Origin: JAPULR01 sp963665075
Lineage (GTDB): Bacteria > Chloroflexota > Dehalococcoidia > Lucifugimonadales > GCA-2712585
Assembly (NCBI GenBank): GCA_963665075.1
Contig: OY762063.1
Coordinates: 1,984,001 to 2,048,000, forward strand
Direction of reading: 5' to 3'
Length of the DNA stretch: 64,000 nucleotides
The notes beneath the pieces were generated by a model. The model worked only from the letters and a program-made list of their open reading frames with translations, made no database searches and was not told the DNA's origin. Made by a program: the position numbers and the translations under genes. Of the stretch, positions 7,907-17,022 are shown piece after piece; the stretch's first letter is position 1; each line of letters starts with the position of its first letter.

Positions 7907-8717
7907 TTGGGGATTGTACCACTTGTTGGGGGTGGTTGCCTGCCTTCCCCACGCCCCGCGCCCCGTCCGCTCGACCCTTCGACAAGCTCAGGGTGAGCGG
8001 ATGGGCCTTGGCTCAGAGGCAGGGGGTTGTGTCAATGGGCTGAGCCTCCCCCAAAACTGCCACCTCCCCCTTGCCACAAACCCCCAATCCTGCTACCATC
8101 CCTGACATGAAACATACATACCAATTCCGCAACTTCACAGGAGGCTCCACCAAACCCAATCCCCCTTCCGGTAAAAGCCCCCATTCGTTCTTACCACAAC
8201 ATATAACGAATCCCGAATTTCCCCCGAATCAGCTATGAAAACCCCCTTCGTATCCCACCACAGAAAAAAAGGAAGCCAAACGAAACGAATCACCTCTACT
8301 ACAACAAGCCCTCTTATCTCCTCTCCCTTGAGGAAGAGGATTAAGCCTGTCCTGAGCTTGTCGAAGGGCCTGTCCTGAGCTTGTCGAAGGGCCTGTCCTG
8401 AGCTTGTCGAAGGGCCTGTCCTGAGCCTGTCGAAGGGTCGAGGGTCCCTCCCCCGCCTGTCCTGAGCCTGTCCTAAGCTTGTCGAAGGGCTTGTCGAAGG
8501 GGTGAGGGTGAGCGGGGGAGGGTAAGGGGGTGGTGTCGGCAGGGGAGTAGCCCTCACCCAGCCCTCTCCCAGGACGGGAGAGGGTAAGAGGGGGGAGATG
8601 GGGGAATTTGGGGTTGGTTGGGGGTTGTTGCGGCGGCTGAATTATTATAGGTTAGTGAACTATTATAATCCTTGCTATTCGGGCTGGGGCAGGCTTGGAG
8701 CCTTTTGAGGAGTTGGA
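7907..8717. repeat. repeat-rich intergenic region
   Basis: No convincing gene is seen. The region holds a copy of the CCTTCGACAAGCTCAGG repeat at about 7975-7997 and a dense cluster at about 8340-8505, where CCTGTCCTGAGCTTGTCGAAGGG recurs in head-to-tail units of about 23 bases. CTCTCCCTTGAGGAAGAGGATTAAG precedes the cluster. A frame running through the repeats on the minus strand is repeat-derived and was not called. Confidence 0.7.
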
Positions 8718-11700
8718 GTGAATATGATATCGAGATCGGCGGGAATCGTACTGATGATGCTGGTTGGGTTGCTGCTGGCGCTGCCTGCGTCGGCGGCCCC
8801 GGCGGGAGCCGTGTCGGGAACCATCGAGTTCAGGGACGAGAAGGGCGGCGACGCGATTACGCACGTCAGCCTGAATGGGCCGGCGGCGGAGACGGACGGC
8901 TTCTGGTTCCAGGTTTCCGACCCCGACCTGAACGTCGTCAAGAAATACGAAGGGTTGACGGCCCACGTCATCACCACCTTGGGTCCTGTCACCGCCCCTT
9001 CCGGCGTATTCTGGTACGACGTGGTGGACAAGAACGGGGACGGGTGGGTGGACAGCCGGGACATCACCGGAGCGGTCATCGCCAACCCCGGCGAGACGAA
9101 CGCGAGCCTGACCATCGGGGGCGTGAATCTCACGTCCGACCCCGGCCCCAACTGCACGGTCAATTTCGACAAGACCAACAGCACGCTGTCCGTCAATGAC
9201 TGCGCGTCCTTCGACCATGACAACGACGGAGACACTGCGAATGTGACGATGAACGCGCTGGAGTTCTGGGCGGAGCGAACGCAGGTCATCGGCACGCGAG
9301 GGGCGGCGGCGCAAAAGGCGACGTATGAGTATAACGATTCACTATCCTCAGCAATGCGTCTGAACGCAGGGGAAGTCGACAATGGGGTAAGCAGCCTGAT
9401 GCTACTCCCGGCCAGCGACAACGTCACGGATGATTCCGTGATTCCCAACTTTACGCTTCTTGGAGACGACCCCGGCTGGCTGGAGGTTATGCAGACGAAT
9501 ATGCCGGACATTGATCTGAAGGAGCAGATTGACGGCTCCGACGCCGGCGACGCGGCGGCCGCCACGAGGAAGGCCGACGTGGAACGCCTGGTTGAGCAGA
9601 ACGTGCGGGCCTGGAACACAGGCAGGATGCCCTGGTACAGCGAAGTCAATAAGAAGGATTATCTGGAGCCGGACCTGATAGTCGAGGCGGATTTCACGGT
9701 GGGGCGAGCCGCTCACGGAAACATTGCGGCCGTTCCGGCTGCCCTGAGCATCAACGTGAAGGGCGCCCCACCAACAGATTTTGCTACCGAGCCGTATTTG
9801 CTGGTGGCGCGAGCATCCAGAGGGGGCCTTCTTTTCCAGGACACCACAGTTTCGGTGGAGTTTGGTTACATGGGCAGCCCCGGCGTGGCGTATAAGGACG
9901 GACTGCTTGGGAATGAGAAGGAACTGGGGCGGGTGACGGTCAGCAGCAACGGCCATTCCATAGGGGTCATGTTGCAGGAGACGGGCGCCGCCACGGGCGT
10001 GTTCGGAACTACTATCAAGATTTGCGACGCGAAGGAGTCCGACTGCAAGGCGTCTCAGGCCAACGAAACGGACGTCAACAACGTCATTTTGTCCCCAACG
10101 CCGACGACGCGGCAGATTACGCTGCCGGTGGACGCGGAGGGGGACACGATTACGATTAGCTACAAGGACGACGAACCCGGCGGAACCCGCACGGCGTCGG
10201 TGGTCGTCGACCCCAGCGGGCCTTCCTTCAGCGGGTTCGCGCCGGCCCACCGCTATGCGACGCGGGACGATGAGCCGACGGTTTCCTTCGAGGTCAGGGA
10301 TGGCGCGGCGGGCATAAGCGGCAGCGACGATGACGTGGCGAGCGTGTACGTGGTCGCGGGCGTCTATGACCTGAAAGGCGCGGAGTCCAAGGACTCGGTG
10401 GTCTACGAACGGAACGAGGTGAAGCTGACGAGCGTGACGGACGGCTACGCGGCCTCCGTCGCCATCGAAGAAGGCACGGACGACGCGGACGAGTTGGACA
10501 GCGGGCTGCTGGAGAACGACAAGGAGTATGAGATTCGCTGGTGGGCCGTGGCGGCGGACAAGGCGGGGAACGTGGGCGTGAGCGACCGGGACGGCGCCAC
10601 GAAGTGTCTGAACGTGAACAGCGCGGCCAACAGCGCCCTGCTGGAGTTCGGCAGCGAGCGGACGCAGGCGCAGTCGGACGCCATCATCCGGGCGTTGGAA
10701 GGTACGTACAAGAAGCAGGTTGGCAAGTCGGGGGACGCGGATTATGAGGAAGGGGAAGGGTGCGACCCCCACGTTGTCCGAGTGGACACGCGGGCGCCGA
10801 CGCTGGTTTCGGCGGTTACGGGTTCGTGGCTGGACGGGGACGTGGAGAAGTCGGGCACGGACGCGAAGCGGACGAGCCTGGTGGCGGTGTTCCACGAGGC
10901 GTTGGACTGCGACACGGTTTCCGCCGACGACTTCACAGTCGGCGGCAGCGCGCCGAAGGGCGTCACGTGCAAGGAGAAGAAGGTGTACCTGGACGTGTCG
11001 GAACTGGCGGCGGACGCGAAGCCGAAGGTGGTCGTCGCGGACGGGTCGGTTTCGGACCGGGCAGGGAACGCCATAGGCGGCACGGACGCGTCGCGAACGG
11101 TTACGGCGGCGGACGGAATCGCGGCCAAGCTGACGATTACGGTCACGGGGACGGGCGAGGGGACGCGGCCGGTTACGAATAAGACGGTGACGATTCATAT
11201 ATCGTCGGACGAGCGGCTGTCCGGTCGTCCCAAGGTGTCCATCCAGAAGGTGTGGGACAATTACTCCCTTTCCGATGACGTGAGCGGCGATGAAGAGGGG
11301 CAGCCGGCGAGTCCGACGGGCGCCGCCAACGAGTGGAGCCTGAAGCGGGACTTCATCCACGGGACCGGCACGAACCCGAACGGGCTATACAACGTGAGCG
11401 TGATGGCCCAGGATAGGGGGTCCAGCCTGAAGGCTGTCACGGGGCTGACGGAGTTCGACAAGGATTCGCTGAAGGATAAGAAGGCGATTCTGTTCGAGGT
11501 GGACAAGGGAGTACAGCCGCCCGTGTTCCATCCCACGGAGGGAAGCAAGACGGACACGGAGAATCTGTTCGTCACGGCGAACTTCAAGCTGGAAGGGACG
11601 GAGTACGGGCTGTCGTTGGAGAACTTGTGCCGCAGGAGCAGCGACGACTTGACGTTGCCGAATGACAAGGGTGTCTGCCCCGACGGGTACGACAAGTACA

Positions 11701-12494
11701 CGCCGCAGCACGCGACGTCATCCCCTTCCAGGGTGGTCACGAACTTCGACAGCCACAAGACGCTGACGCTGGCGAGCGCGACCTTCGATGGGGAGGACGT
11801 GACGGAGGAGGTGGAGTCGAGGGACAACGTGACGTTCCTGTATCGGCCCGTCGGCGCGGCGGTGGGAGAGCATACGCTGGAGCTGAAGGTGAAGGACAAC
11901 GCGGGGAACGAGGGGACCTTCACGCTGAAGTTCGAGCTGACGGAGCGGGTGAAGTGGAAGCTGCCCATACATCCGGGGGCGAATCTAATTTCGCTGCCGG
12001 CGGAGCCGGTGGACGGAAGCATCGACGCGGTGTTCGGCGGTGAGCCGGATGTGACGTCGGTGGTTACGTATGACGCGGCGTCGGGGTTGTGGATGACGGC
12101 GGCGCGGGGCGCGGACGGCGCGTTCGCCGGCGACCTGACGTCCATCGGCGCGAAGCACGGGTACTGGGTGGTGTCGGACGGCGGGCTGGACGTGCCGGTG
12201 ACGCTGATGCGGAGCGGTGGGATAACTATCTCGCCGGTGGCGATTGAGGTGGCGCCGGGGTGGAATCTGGTTCCGGTCGCGGACGTGCGGCAGCGCGCGG
12301 CGGGGACGGGGATAGACACGGACAAGTACTTCGCGAATATCGACGCGGACGTGGCCTACGGGTACGACGCGTTGACGGGGTCGATGGCGCGGCTGTCGCT
12401 GGCCACGGCGGCGGAGGGGCAGGCGCAGGACCAGGTGAAGGTGGGGAACGGGTACTGGGTGTACGCGAATGAGGCGGGGGTGATTGTTCCGTAG
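8718..12494 (+). CDS. large secreted surface protein with Ig-like/cadherin-like modules
   Basis: The 1258-residue protein begins with a Sec signal peptide (hydrophobic core ILMMLVGLLLALPASA, probable cleavage after ASA). A GTG at 8718 fits the GAGGAG ribosome binding site best; the ATG six bases later is an alternative. The mature part is Asp- and Thr-rich with repeated beta-sandwich-like modules, for example DTRAPTLVSAVTGSWLDG near residue 690, a bacterial Ig/SwmB-type opening, and several KDNAGN-type loops that could bind calcium. The last 180 residues have two related blocks (ANLISLPAEPVDGSI and GWNLVPVADV, each ending with GYWVV or GYWVY), as in Chloroflexota cell-surface proteins. A role in S-layer, adhesion or envelope structure is inference. 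A long hairpin follows the stop. Confidence 0.8.
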   Translation: MNMISRSAGIVLMMLVGLLLALPASAAPAGAVSGTIEFRDEKGGDAITHVSLNGPAAETDGFWFQVSDPDLNVVKKYEGLTAHVITTLGPVTAPSGVFWYDVVDKNGDGWVDSRDITGAVIANPGETNASLTIGGVNLTSDPGPNCTVNFDKTNSTLSVNDCASFDHDNDGDTANVTMNALEFWAERTQVIGTRGAAAQKATYEYNDSLSSAMRLNAGEVDNGVSSLMLLPASDNVTDDSVIPNFTLLGDDPGWLEVMQTNMPDIDLKEQIDGSDAGDAAAATRKADVERLVEQNVRAWNTGRMPWYSEVNKKDYLEPDLIVEADFTVGRAAHGNIAAVPAALSINVKGAPPTDFATEPYLLVARASRGGLLFQDTTVSVEFGYMGSPGVAYKDGLLGNEKELGRVTVSSNGHSIGVMLQETGAATGVFGTTIKICDAKESDCKASQANETDVNNVILSPTPTTRQITLPVDAEGDTITISYKDDEPGGTRTASVVVDPSGPSFSGFAPAHRYATRDDEPTVSFEVRDGAAGISGSDDDVASVYVVAGVYDLKGAESKDSVVYERNEVKLTSVTDGYAASVAIEEGTDDADELDSGLLENDKEYEIRWWAVAADKAGNVGVSDRDGATKCLNVNSAANSALLEFGSERTQAQSDAIIRALEGTYKKQVGKSGDADYEEGEGCDPHVVRVDTRAPTLVSAVTGSWLDGDVEKSGTDAKRTSLVAVFHEALDCDTVSADDFTVGGSAPKGVTCKEKKVYLDVSELAADAKPKVVVADGSVSDRAGNAIGGTDASRTVTAADGIAAKLTITVTGTGEGTRPVTNKTVTIHISSDERLSGRPKVSIQKVWDNYSLSDDVSGDEEGQPASPTGAANEWSLKRDFIHGTGTNPNGLYNVSVMAQDRGSSLKAVTGLTEFDKDSLKDKKAILFEVDKGVQPPVFHPTEGSKTDTENLFVTANFKLEGTEYGLSLENLCRRSSDDLTLPNDKGVCPDGYDKYTPQHATSSPSRVVTNFDSHKTLTLASATFDGEDVTEEVESRDNVTFLYRPVGAAVGEHTLELKVKDNAGNEGTFTLKFELTERVKWKLPIHPGANLISLPAEPVDGSIDAVFGGEPDVTSVVTYDAASGLWMTAARGADGAFAGDLTSIGAKHGYWVVSDGGLDVPVTLMRSGGITISPVAIEVAPGWNLVPVADVRQRAAGTGIDTDKYFANIDADVAYGYDALTGSMARLSLATAAEGQAQDQVKVGNGYWVYANEAGVIVP

Positions 12495-12525
12495 GGCGTC
12501 CATAAATATACAGGCCGAACCGGTG

Positions 12526-12559
12526 AGGAAGGGCGACGCGCCAGGGCGTCGCCCTTCCT
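12526..12559 (+). terminator. strong hairpin after the surface-protein gene
   Basis: GGAAGGGCGACGC (12527-12539) pairs perfectly with GCGTCGCCCTTCC (12546-12558) around a six-base loop. It lies 32 bases after the stop codon. The following T-run is short (TGCTTT), so termination may be moderate. Confidence 0.7.
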
Positions 12560-12576
12560 GCTTTGGGCGCGTTGAC

Positions 12577-12604
12577 GTAGAGGCGACCGGCCGGTCGCCC
12601 CTAC
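12577..12604. repeat. palindromic extragenic element, GACCGGCCGGTC core, copy 3
   Basis: A 28-base near-perfect palindrome running from GTAG to CTAC with the GCGACCGGCCGGTCGC core. A CTCTCCCTTGAGGGAGAG hairpin repeat follows at about 12655-12673. Confidence 0.75.
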
Positions 12605-12782
12605 AGGGGTTGTACGTTTGGTAGAGGGTAAGAGGGGAGAGATGCGGCTTCTTTTCCTCTCCCTTGAGGGAGAGGATTAAGGTGAGGGTGAAGAGGAAGG
12701 GGGCGTGATTGGCTTGGCTTGGTTATAATGTGAGCCTGTCATCCCGGCAGGCCAGAACAGGGACTGAAGGAGGGGTAGAGTC

Positions 12783-13232
12783 ATCGATAGAAAGCCGGAA
12801 CCGGAAAGGGAAAGCATTTGGACAACGCTGTACGAAAACAGGAATTGGTATTTCGGCAGCTTTCTGGTGATAGCGACCATATTGGAAGTGTTGGTCGTCA
12901 CTGGAGAAATCGGCAAGCATGGGAGTATAATTGAGTTGTGTCGCGCGCTGATAGGCCCTTCGGTGCAGGCGATGGAGTTGAGCCTGATAGCGGCCTACGT
13001 GGTAACCGACACGGGGAGGATAATCGTGGTACTAGCGAAGTCGTTGGAAGACTGGTACAAGAATTGGCAGAAGAAGCGGATAGAGAACGCCCGCGCCAAG
13101 GGGCGGGCTGTGGGCAAAGCCGAGGGGCGGGCGGAAAACCAGCGTCTGTGGGTTGAGTGGAACGAGAGAAGGGATTCGGCCCTGGCCCGCGGGGAGGACT
13201 TCACGGAGCCCCCGCCCAACGGCAAGGCGTAG
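12783..13232 (+). CDS. small membrane protein with charged coiled-coil tail, probable ATC start (paralogue of 6806-7264)
   Basis: From ATC 12783 the frame encodes 149 residues: a charged N-terminus (IDRKPEPERESIW), a hydrophobic segment starting NWYFGSFLVIATILEVLVV, a second one near IAAYVVTDTGRIIVVLA, then a charged helix and the C-terminal FTEPPPNGKA shared with the genes at 6561-7264. AAGGAGG ends 9 bases before the ATC, and an in-frame TGA lies just before it with no ATG, GTG or TTG between. The first usual start is GTG 12867, which would begin inside the membrane segment. Function unknown. Confidence 0.62.
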   Translation: MDRKPEPERESIWTTLYENRNWYFGSFLVIATILEVLVVTGEIGKHGSIIELCRALIGPSVQAMELSLIAAYVVTDTGRIIVVLAKSLEDWYKNWQKKRIENARAKGRAVGKAEGRAENQRLWVEWNERRDSALARGEDFTEPPPNGKA

Positions 13233-13479
13233 GGGTGCATTTGGCGGGCTGGACGTCCGCTTGACCCTTCGACAAGCTCAGGGTGAGCGGGTGAGAGTTG
13301 TGCGTTTAGGTGAGCGTAAGAGGGGGGAATTCACCTCCATCTCAGCCTTCCCCAATTAGAGGGTAAGCGTTGCGAAGTTTTGGGCGTGGTTGGTACAATC
13401 CACCCTATCCGGCGGGGGTTGGGGGCGTCGTCGGTCGTGTGAGCCTCGCCGTATACTCGGAGTTAAGGAGTAGAGCCTG

Positions 13480-13569
13480 ATGTGGACTTGCGGTGCTTGC
13501 GGTACGGTTAATGGACCTCTGCGCGACGTGTTTTGCAGGAAGTGCGGCAAGCGGCGTATCGGCTGGTAG
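13480..13569 (+). CDS. 29-residue zinc-ribbon miniprotein
   Basis: This very short frame starts at ATG 13480, 9 bases after TAAGGAG, and stops at TAG. Its composition is that of a complete zinc knuckle pair: Cys4 and Cys7 (CGAC), then Cys19 and Cys22 (CRKC), with a basic end KRRIGW. Similar zinc ribbons open many larger proteins, so it may be a remnant, but the intact start signal and stop favour a real miniprotein. Function unknown. Confidence 0.5.
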   Translation: MWTCGACGTVNGPLRDVFCRKCGKRRIGW

Positions 13570-13730
13570 GCCTCTAACCCCGAACTCGCCTCCTCATACC
13601 ACCCCTGCGGGAGGGGGATGGATTCCCGTTTTCACGGGAACAAGAGAGGGGGCAGCGGGAATGACGGATGGGGACGCTTGACCCTTCGACAGGCTCAGGG
13701 TGAGCGAGGGATGGCGGGTGGGATCTCCGT

Positions 13731-14627
13731 CTAGTTGTCTATGATGATGATGTCCCCGCCGGCTTCCCACTTGAAGGACTCGACATTGGAACCCTTGGGA
13801 ACGTCGAAGATCATCCAGCCGTCCAACTCGAAGCCCCTCTCCACCGCCTGAGAGCCTCGGATGATGGGAATGTAGACGTTCTTGTTGGCGTGGAAGCCTT
13901 CGGTGGGCGCGCCCGTTGCGAAGGTGTTGACGGACTTGTACCGGCCCGTGTCCATGCGAAGTTCCGGCGGAAGGGCCTCGATGTCCAGCTGGGCGCGGGT
14001 GGCCGCGTGATTGCCTATCCGCGTCCGAATTACCACCAGGTCGTTTTCCTCGCCGGAGGGTCGGATTACGTGGTCCTGCACGGGGATAGTCAGCGTCAGC
14101 GTATCGTCGGCAACGGCGTAGGACACGGCGGCGCCAAGGAGCTTCAGGAACCGGGATTCCTGCTCCATGATCCCGTTGGGGTCTTCGCAAGCCATCTCCG
14201 TGAAGCCGACGGCGCCCGCGCTGAAGACGTTGGCCGCGGCGATGTAGTCGTTGGAGAAAAATTCGTTGCATCCGGCGTTGCCCCGGAAGGCTCCGCCTTC
14301 CATGAGTTCCAACGTCACGTTGGAGCCGGAAATGGGCTGCGCGGGGGCTACCGCCTCGCCCAGAGATTGAAGGGTCCAGCTGCCCGTCAAAGTTTCGCCG
14401 TCGCCTTCGTCGTCGCGCTGGAAGACAAGCGTCCTTACGGGCTCGGTATAGGCCACTTCGTCCAGAATCACTATCTGTTCCAAGGTGACCTGGAGGATGG
14501 CGCCCTGGTAGGTGCGGCCCAGAAAGGCGTAGGTGCCGCCGAGGCAGGAGGCGGTGAGCAGAGACGCCAGCAGGAGGCTCAGGGTGATTGCGGTTAGCTT
14601 GACGGGGGTGTTCTTCAGATATTTCAT
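13731..14627 (-). CDS. META-domain envelope protein
   Basis: ATG 14627 is chosen because it opens a signal-like sequence (MKYLKNTPVK, then a hydrophobic core ending LLTASC). A lipobox-like LTASC at residues 23-27 suggests a lipoprotein. The 298-residue product has a META/HslJ domain at about 85-200 (SWTLQSL, GNAGCNEF, MACEDPNGIMEQE) and a C-terminal beta-sandwich, possibly DUF4352-like, at about 205-298 (ELDGWMIFDVP, FKWEAGGD). META domains occur in heat-shock lipoproteins linked to novobiocin resistance. It follows the cysteine desulfurase on the same strand. A GTG start at 14645 overlapping that stop is possible. Confidence 0.72.
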   Translation of the reverse strand: MKYLKNTPVKLTAITLSLLLASLLTASCLGGTYAFLGRTYQGAILQVTLEQIVILDEVAYTEPVRTLVFQRDDEGDGETLTGSWTLQSLGEAVAPAQPISGSNVTLELMEGGAFRGNAGCNEFFSNDYIAAANVFSAGAVGFTEMACEDPNGIMEQESRFLKLLGAAVSYAVADDTLTLTIPVQDHVIRPSGEENDLVVIRTRIGNHAATRAQLDIEALPPELRMDTGRYKSVNTFATGAPTEGFHANKNVYIPIIRGSQAVERGFELDGWMIFDVPKGSNVESFKWEAGGDIIIIDN

Positions 14628-14641
14628 AGCGTAGTAGGGTA

Positions 14642-15838
14642 TCACATACCTGTAGCGCTGAGGGAAGGCATCTGGCGCAGTCTATTGACCAGATTTGCCA
14701 GCGTGTTCAGCAGGTAATCTACCTCCTCGATGGTGTTGTGCTTGCCGAGGGTGACGCGAAGGCTTCCGCGGGCCAGATCCGCCGACTGGCCGAGGGCCAG
14801 AAGGACGTGGGAAGGCTCCAGGGAGCCGGAGGAGCAGGCGCTGCCGCTGGAAGCGCAGATTCCCGCCATGTCCAACCCCAGCAGGATGGGTTCGCCCTCC
14901 ACGCCCTCGAAGGAGAAGTTGACGTTGTTGGGAAGCCGGTGGTTGGGATGTCCGTTGAGGCGGGCGTTGGGGATGGCCTCGCGGATGCCGTCGATGATTC
15001 TATCCCGAAGGGCGGCGCAGTGGGCGCTCACCCGCTCTCGTTCGGCGTGAGCGAGTTGGAGGGCGGCGGCCATGCCACAGATGCCGGCCACGTTTTCCGT
15101 GCCGGAGCGGCGCTCCCTCTCCTGGCTGCCGCCAAGCTGTTGTGGAAGCCAAGGGGTTCCACGACGGATGAAGAGGAGGCCGACGCCCTTGGGGCCGTAG
15201 AATTTGTGGGCTGAGAGGCTGAGCATGTCCACGCCCAGCTTTCGCACGTTCAGATCGAAGAATCCCGCGGCTTGGACGGCGTCGGTGTGGACGACGACGG
15301 TGCGCTTCAACTCCCGCGCCCGTTTCTTCACAGCCCGCGCGATTTCGGCGATGGGCTGGATGGTCCCGACCTCGTTGTTCGCCAACATGACGGAGACCAT
15401 GATTGTCTCGTCGGTGACCGCCTCCAACACCTGCTCAGGGGTGACCATGCCATGTTTGTCCACCGGCAGGTAGGTAACGTCGAATCCGGAATCCTCCAGG
15501 TACTGACAGGTGTGGAGGACGGCGTGGTGCTCGACGGCGGTGGTGATGACGTGGCGGCCCGTGGGTCGCAGGGCGTCGGCGACGCCGCGGAGGGCGGCGT
15601 TGTCCGACTCGGTGCCGCCGCTGGTGAAGACCACCTCGCTGGCGCGGCAGCCGAGAATGCGGGTCACGGCGTCGCGGGCGTCGGCAAGGGCCTTCTTCGC
15701 CTCCTGACCGACGCTGTGGATGCTGGAGGGGTTGCCGAAAAGCTGCGTCATGTAGGGCAGCATGAACTCCAGCACGCGCCGGTCAAGGGGCGTGGTGCCC
15801 GCGTGGTCCATGTATATGACGTGGTCGGGGGTAGTCAT
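14642..15838 (-). CDS. cysteine desulfurase (NifS/IscS family)
   Basis: The 398-residue PLP enzyme removes sulfur from cysteine as a persulfide for Fe-S clusters or tRNA thiolation. It shows the class V aminotransferase hallmarks: YMDHAGTTPLD at the N-terminus, FTSGGTESDN near residue 70, HTDAVQAAG near 187, the PLP lysine in SAHKFYGPKG (about residue 212) and the catalytic cysteine in SGSACSSGSLEPSH (about residue 334). The SSGSACSSG loop is the long group I form found in IscS and NifS. No scaffold gene (iscU) is adjacent. A selenocysteine lyase role cannot be excluded. Confidence 0.93.
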   Translation of the reverse strand: MTTPDHVIYMDHAGTTPLDRRVLEFMLPYMTQLFGNPSSIHSVGQEAKKALADARDAVTRILGCRASEVVFTSGGTESDNAALRGVADALRPTGRHVITTAVEHHAVLHTCQYLEDSGFDVTYLPVDKHGMVTPEQVLEAVTDETIMVSVMLANNEVGTIQPIAEIARAVKKRARELKRTVVVHTDAVQAAGFFDLNVRKLGVDMLSLSAHKFYGPKGVGLLFIRRGTPWLPQQLGGSQERERRSGTENVAGICGMAAALQLAHAERERVSAHCAALRDRIIDGIREAIPNARLNGHPNHRLPNNVNFSFEGVEGEPILLGLDMAGICASSGSACSSGSLEPSHVLLALGQSADLARGSLRVTLGKHNTIEEVDYLLNTLANLVNRLRQMPSLSATGM

Positions 15839-15904
15839 GGTTTTACAGTCGCGAAACTGGGGGGATATTGTAGCACAGGGCGGTTGTGGAAGTTTGAAGA
15901 AGGG

Positions 15905-17020
15905 TTAGTTCATGGACTCCAGCACGTCCAGGTTGTGCATGGCGGCCTTCTGGGTCACGTAGCCGGCCAGCTGCCCGTCCTTCATCACGACAACCAGGGG
16001 GGAGCGGCGGGATTCTATGATTTCCATAGCTTCCAGGGCCTTCGCGTCGGGCAGCACGGCGGGGATGTTCTCCGCCGGCGTCATGGTTTCTTCCACGGTG
16101 GTGTACGTCCACCGATTGCGGGCCACGCGGGAGACGGCCCTGAAGGTAATCATCCCCAAAATCTGTTCGTCTTGGATGACGAAATAGACGTCCTGGCGGC
16201 TCTGAAGGACGTATTCCGTCGCCAGGGTCTCCAGGCTGATGCGCGGAGGCACGGTCTCGATGCTGGTGGTCATCAGGTCTTCGGCGCGATAGCCTTGGAG
16301 TCGCTTTCGAAGTTTGAACTGGCTCAGGCTCCCGCCGGCGGCCATTGCCAGGAACCAGCCGATGGCGGCCAGCCAGATGCCCTGAAATTCCCGCAGAAAC
16401 AAAAGCATCGCCAGCCCGCCGACAATCATCAGTCCGGCCACCACCTGACCGCCTCGCGCGGCCAGGAAGGTTGACTGCCAGTAGTTTCCGGTCACGCCCC
16501 AGATGATTGAGCGAAGCACCCGCCCGCCGTCCAGGGGGAACCCGGGCAGCAGGTTGAACAGGGCCAGCGATACGTTGATGAAGGCAAGCGTAATCGCCAT
16601 TTCGCCCAGATGAACGCTGACGTCCCTGAACAGGACGTAGGCTCCATAGAAGGCGAACGCGAGAATGAAGCTGGAGAGAGGGCCGACGCCGGCGATGATG
16701 AATTCCACCAGGGGCGTCCGCGCCTCCCGTCCGATGTGGGAGATGCCGCCGAAGATGAACAGGGTTATGCCCTTGACGGGGATGCCGCGGTTGATGGCGA
16801 GGACGCTGTGGGAGAGTTCGTGAATCAGGACGGAAACAAAGAACAGGATGCTGGCGGCGGCGCCCACCACCCACTGTTCCGTCGACGACCAGTAGGGGTA
16901 TCGCTCCCCCATCCGGTTGGCGAGGAGGAAGGTGACGAGGGCCAGGATGATGAACCAGCTGTAGCTGATGGTGAGGGGGATGCCGAGGATTCGGCCCAGG
17001 CTTATGTTTCCGCCGAACAT
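15905..17020 (-). CDS. site-2-type intramembrane metalloprotease (M50) with CBS domains
   Basis: The 371-residue protein has about six membrane segments in its first 250 residues with the zinc motif HELSH at residues 67-71, catalytic Glu68, and the third-ligand motif NLLPGFPLDGGRVLR in a later helix. The last 120 residues form a pair of CBS domains, which sense adenine nucleotides or ionic state in related enzymes. This is the SpoIVFB-like, CBS-containing branch of M50. Substrate unknown. It lies 3 bases after the agmatinase stop on the same strand, so it is probably in the speD-speB operon. Confidence 0.9.
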   Translation of the reverse strand: MFGGNISLGRILGIPLTISYSWFIILALVTFLLANRMGERYPYWSSTEQWVVGAAASILFFVSVLIHELSHSVLAINRGIPVKGITLFIFGGISHIGREARTPLVEFIIAGVGPLSSFILAFAFYGAYVLFRDVSVHLGEMAITLAFINVSLALFNLLPGFPLDGGRVLRSIIWGVTGNYWQSTFLAARGGQVVAGLMIVGGLAMLLFLREFQGIWLAAIGWFLAMAAGGSLSQFKLRKRLQGYRAEDLMTTSIETVPPRISLETLATEYVLQSRQDVYFVIQDEQILGMITFRAVSRVARNRWTYTTVEETMTPAENIPAVLPDAKALEAMEIIESRRSPLVVVMKDGQLAGYVTQKAAMHNLDVLESMN

Positions 17021-17022
17021 CT

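Noticed and set aside
8135..8557. A 140-codon minus-strand frame
   Set aside because: Half of it is translation of CCTGTCCTGAGCTTGTCGAAGG repeats, the composition is not protein-like, and there is no start signal or motif.
12867..13232. GTG 12867 as the start of the membrane/coiled-coil protein
   Set aside because: It lies inside the first hydrophobic segment and has no ribosome binding site, while AAGGAGG stands before ATC 12783 and the intervening peptide is conserved in the paralogue.
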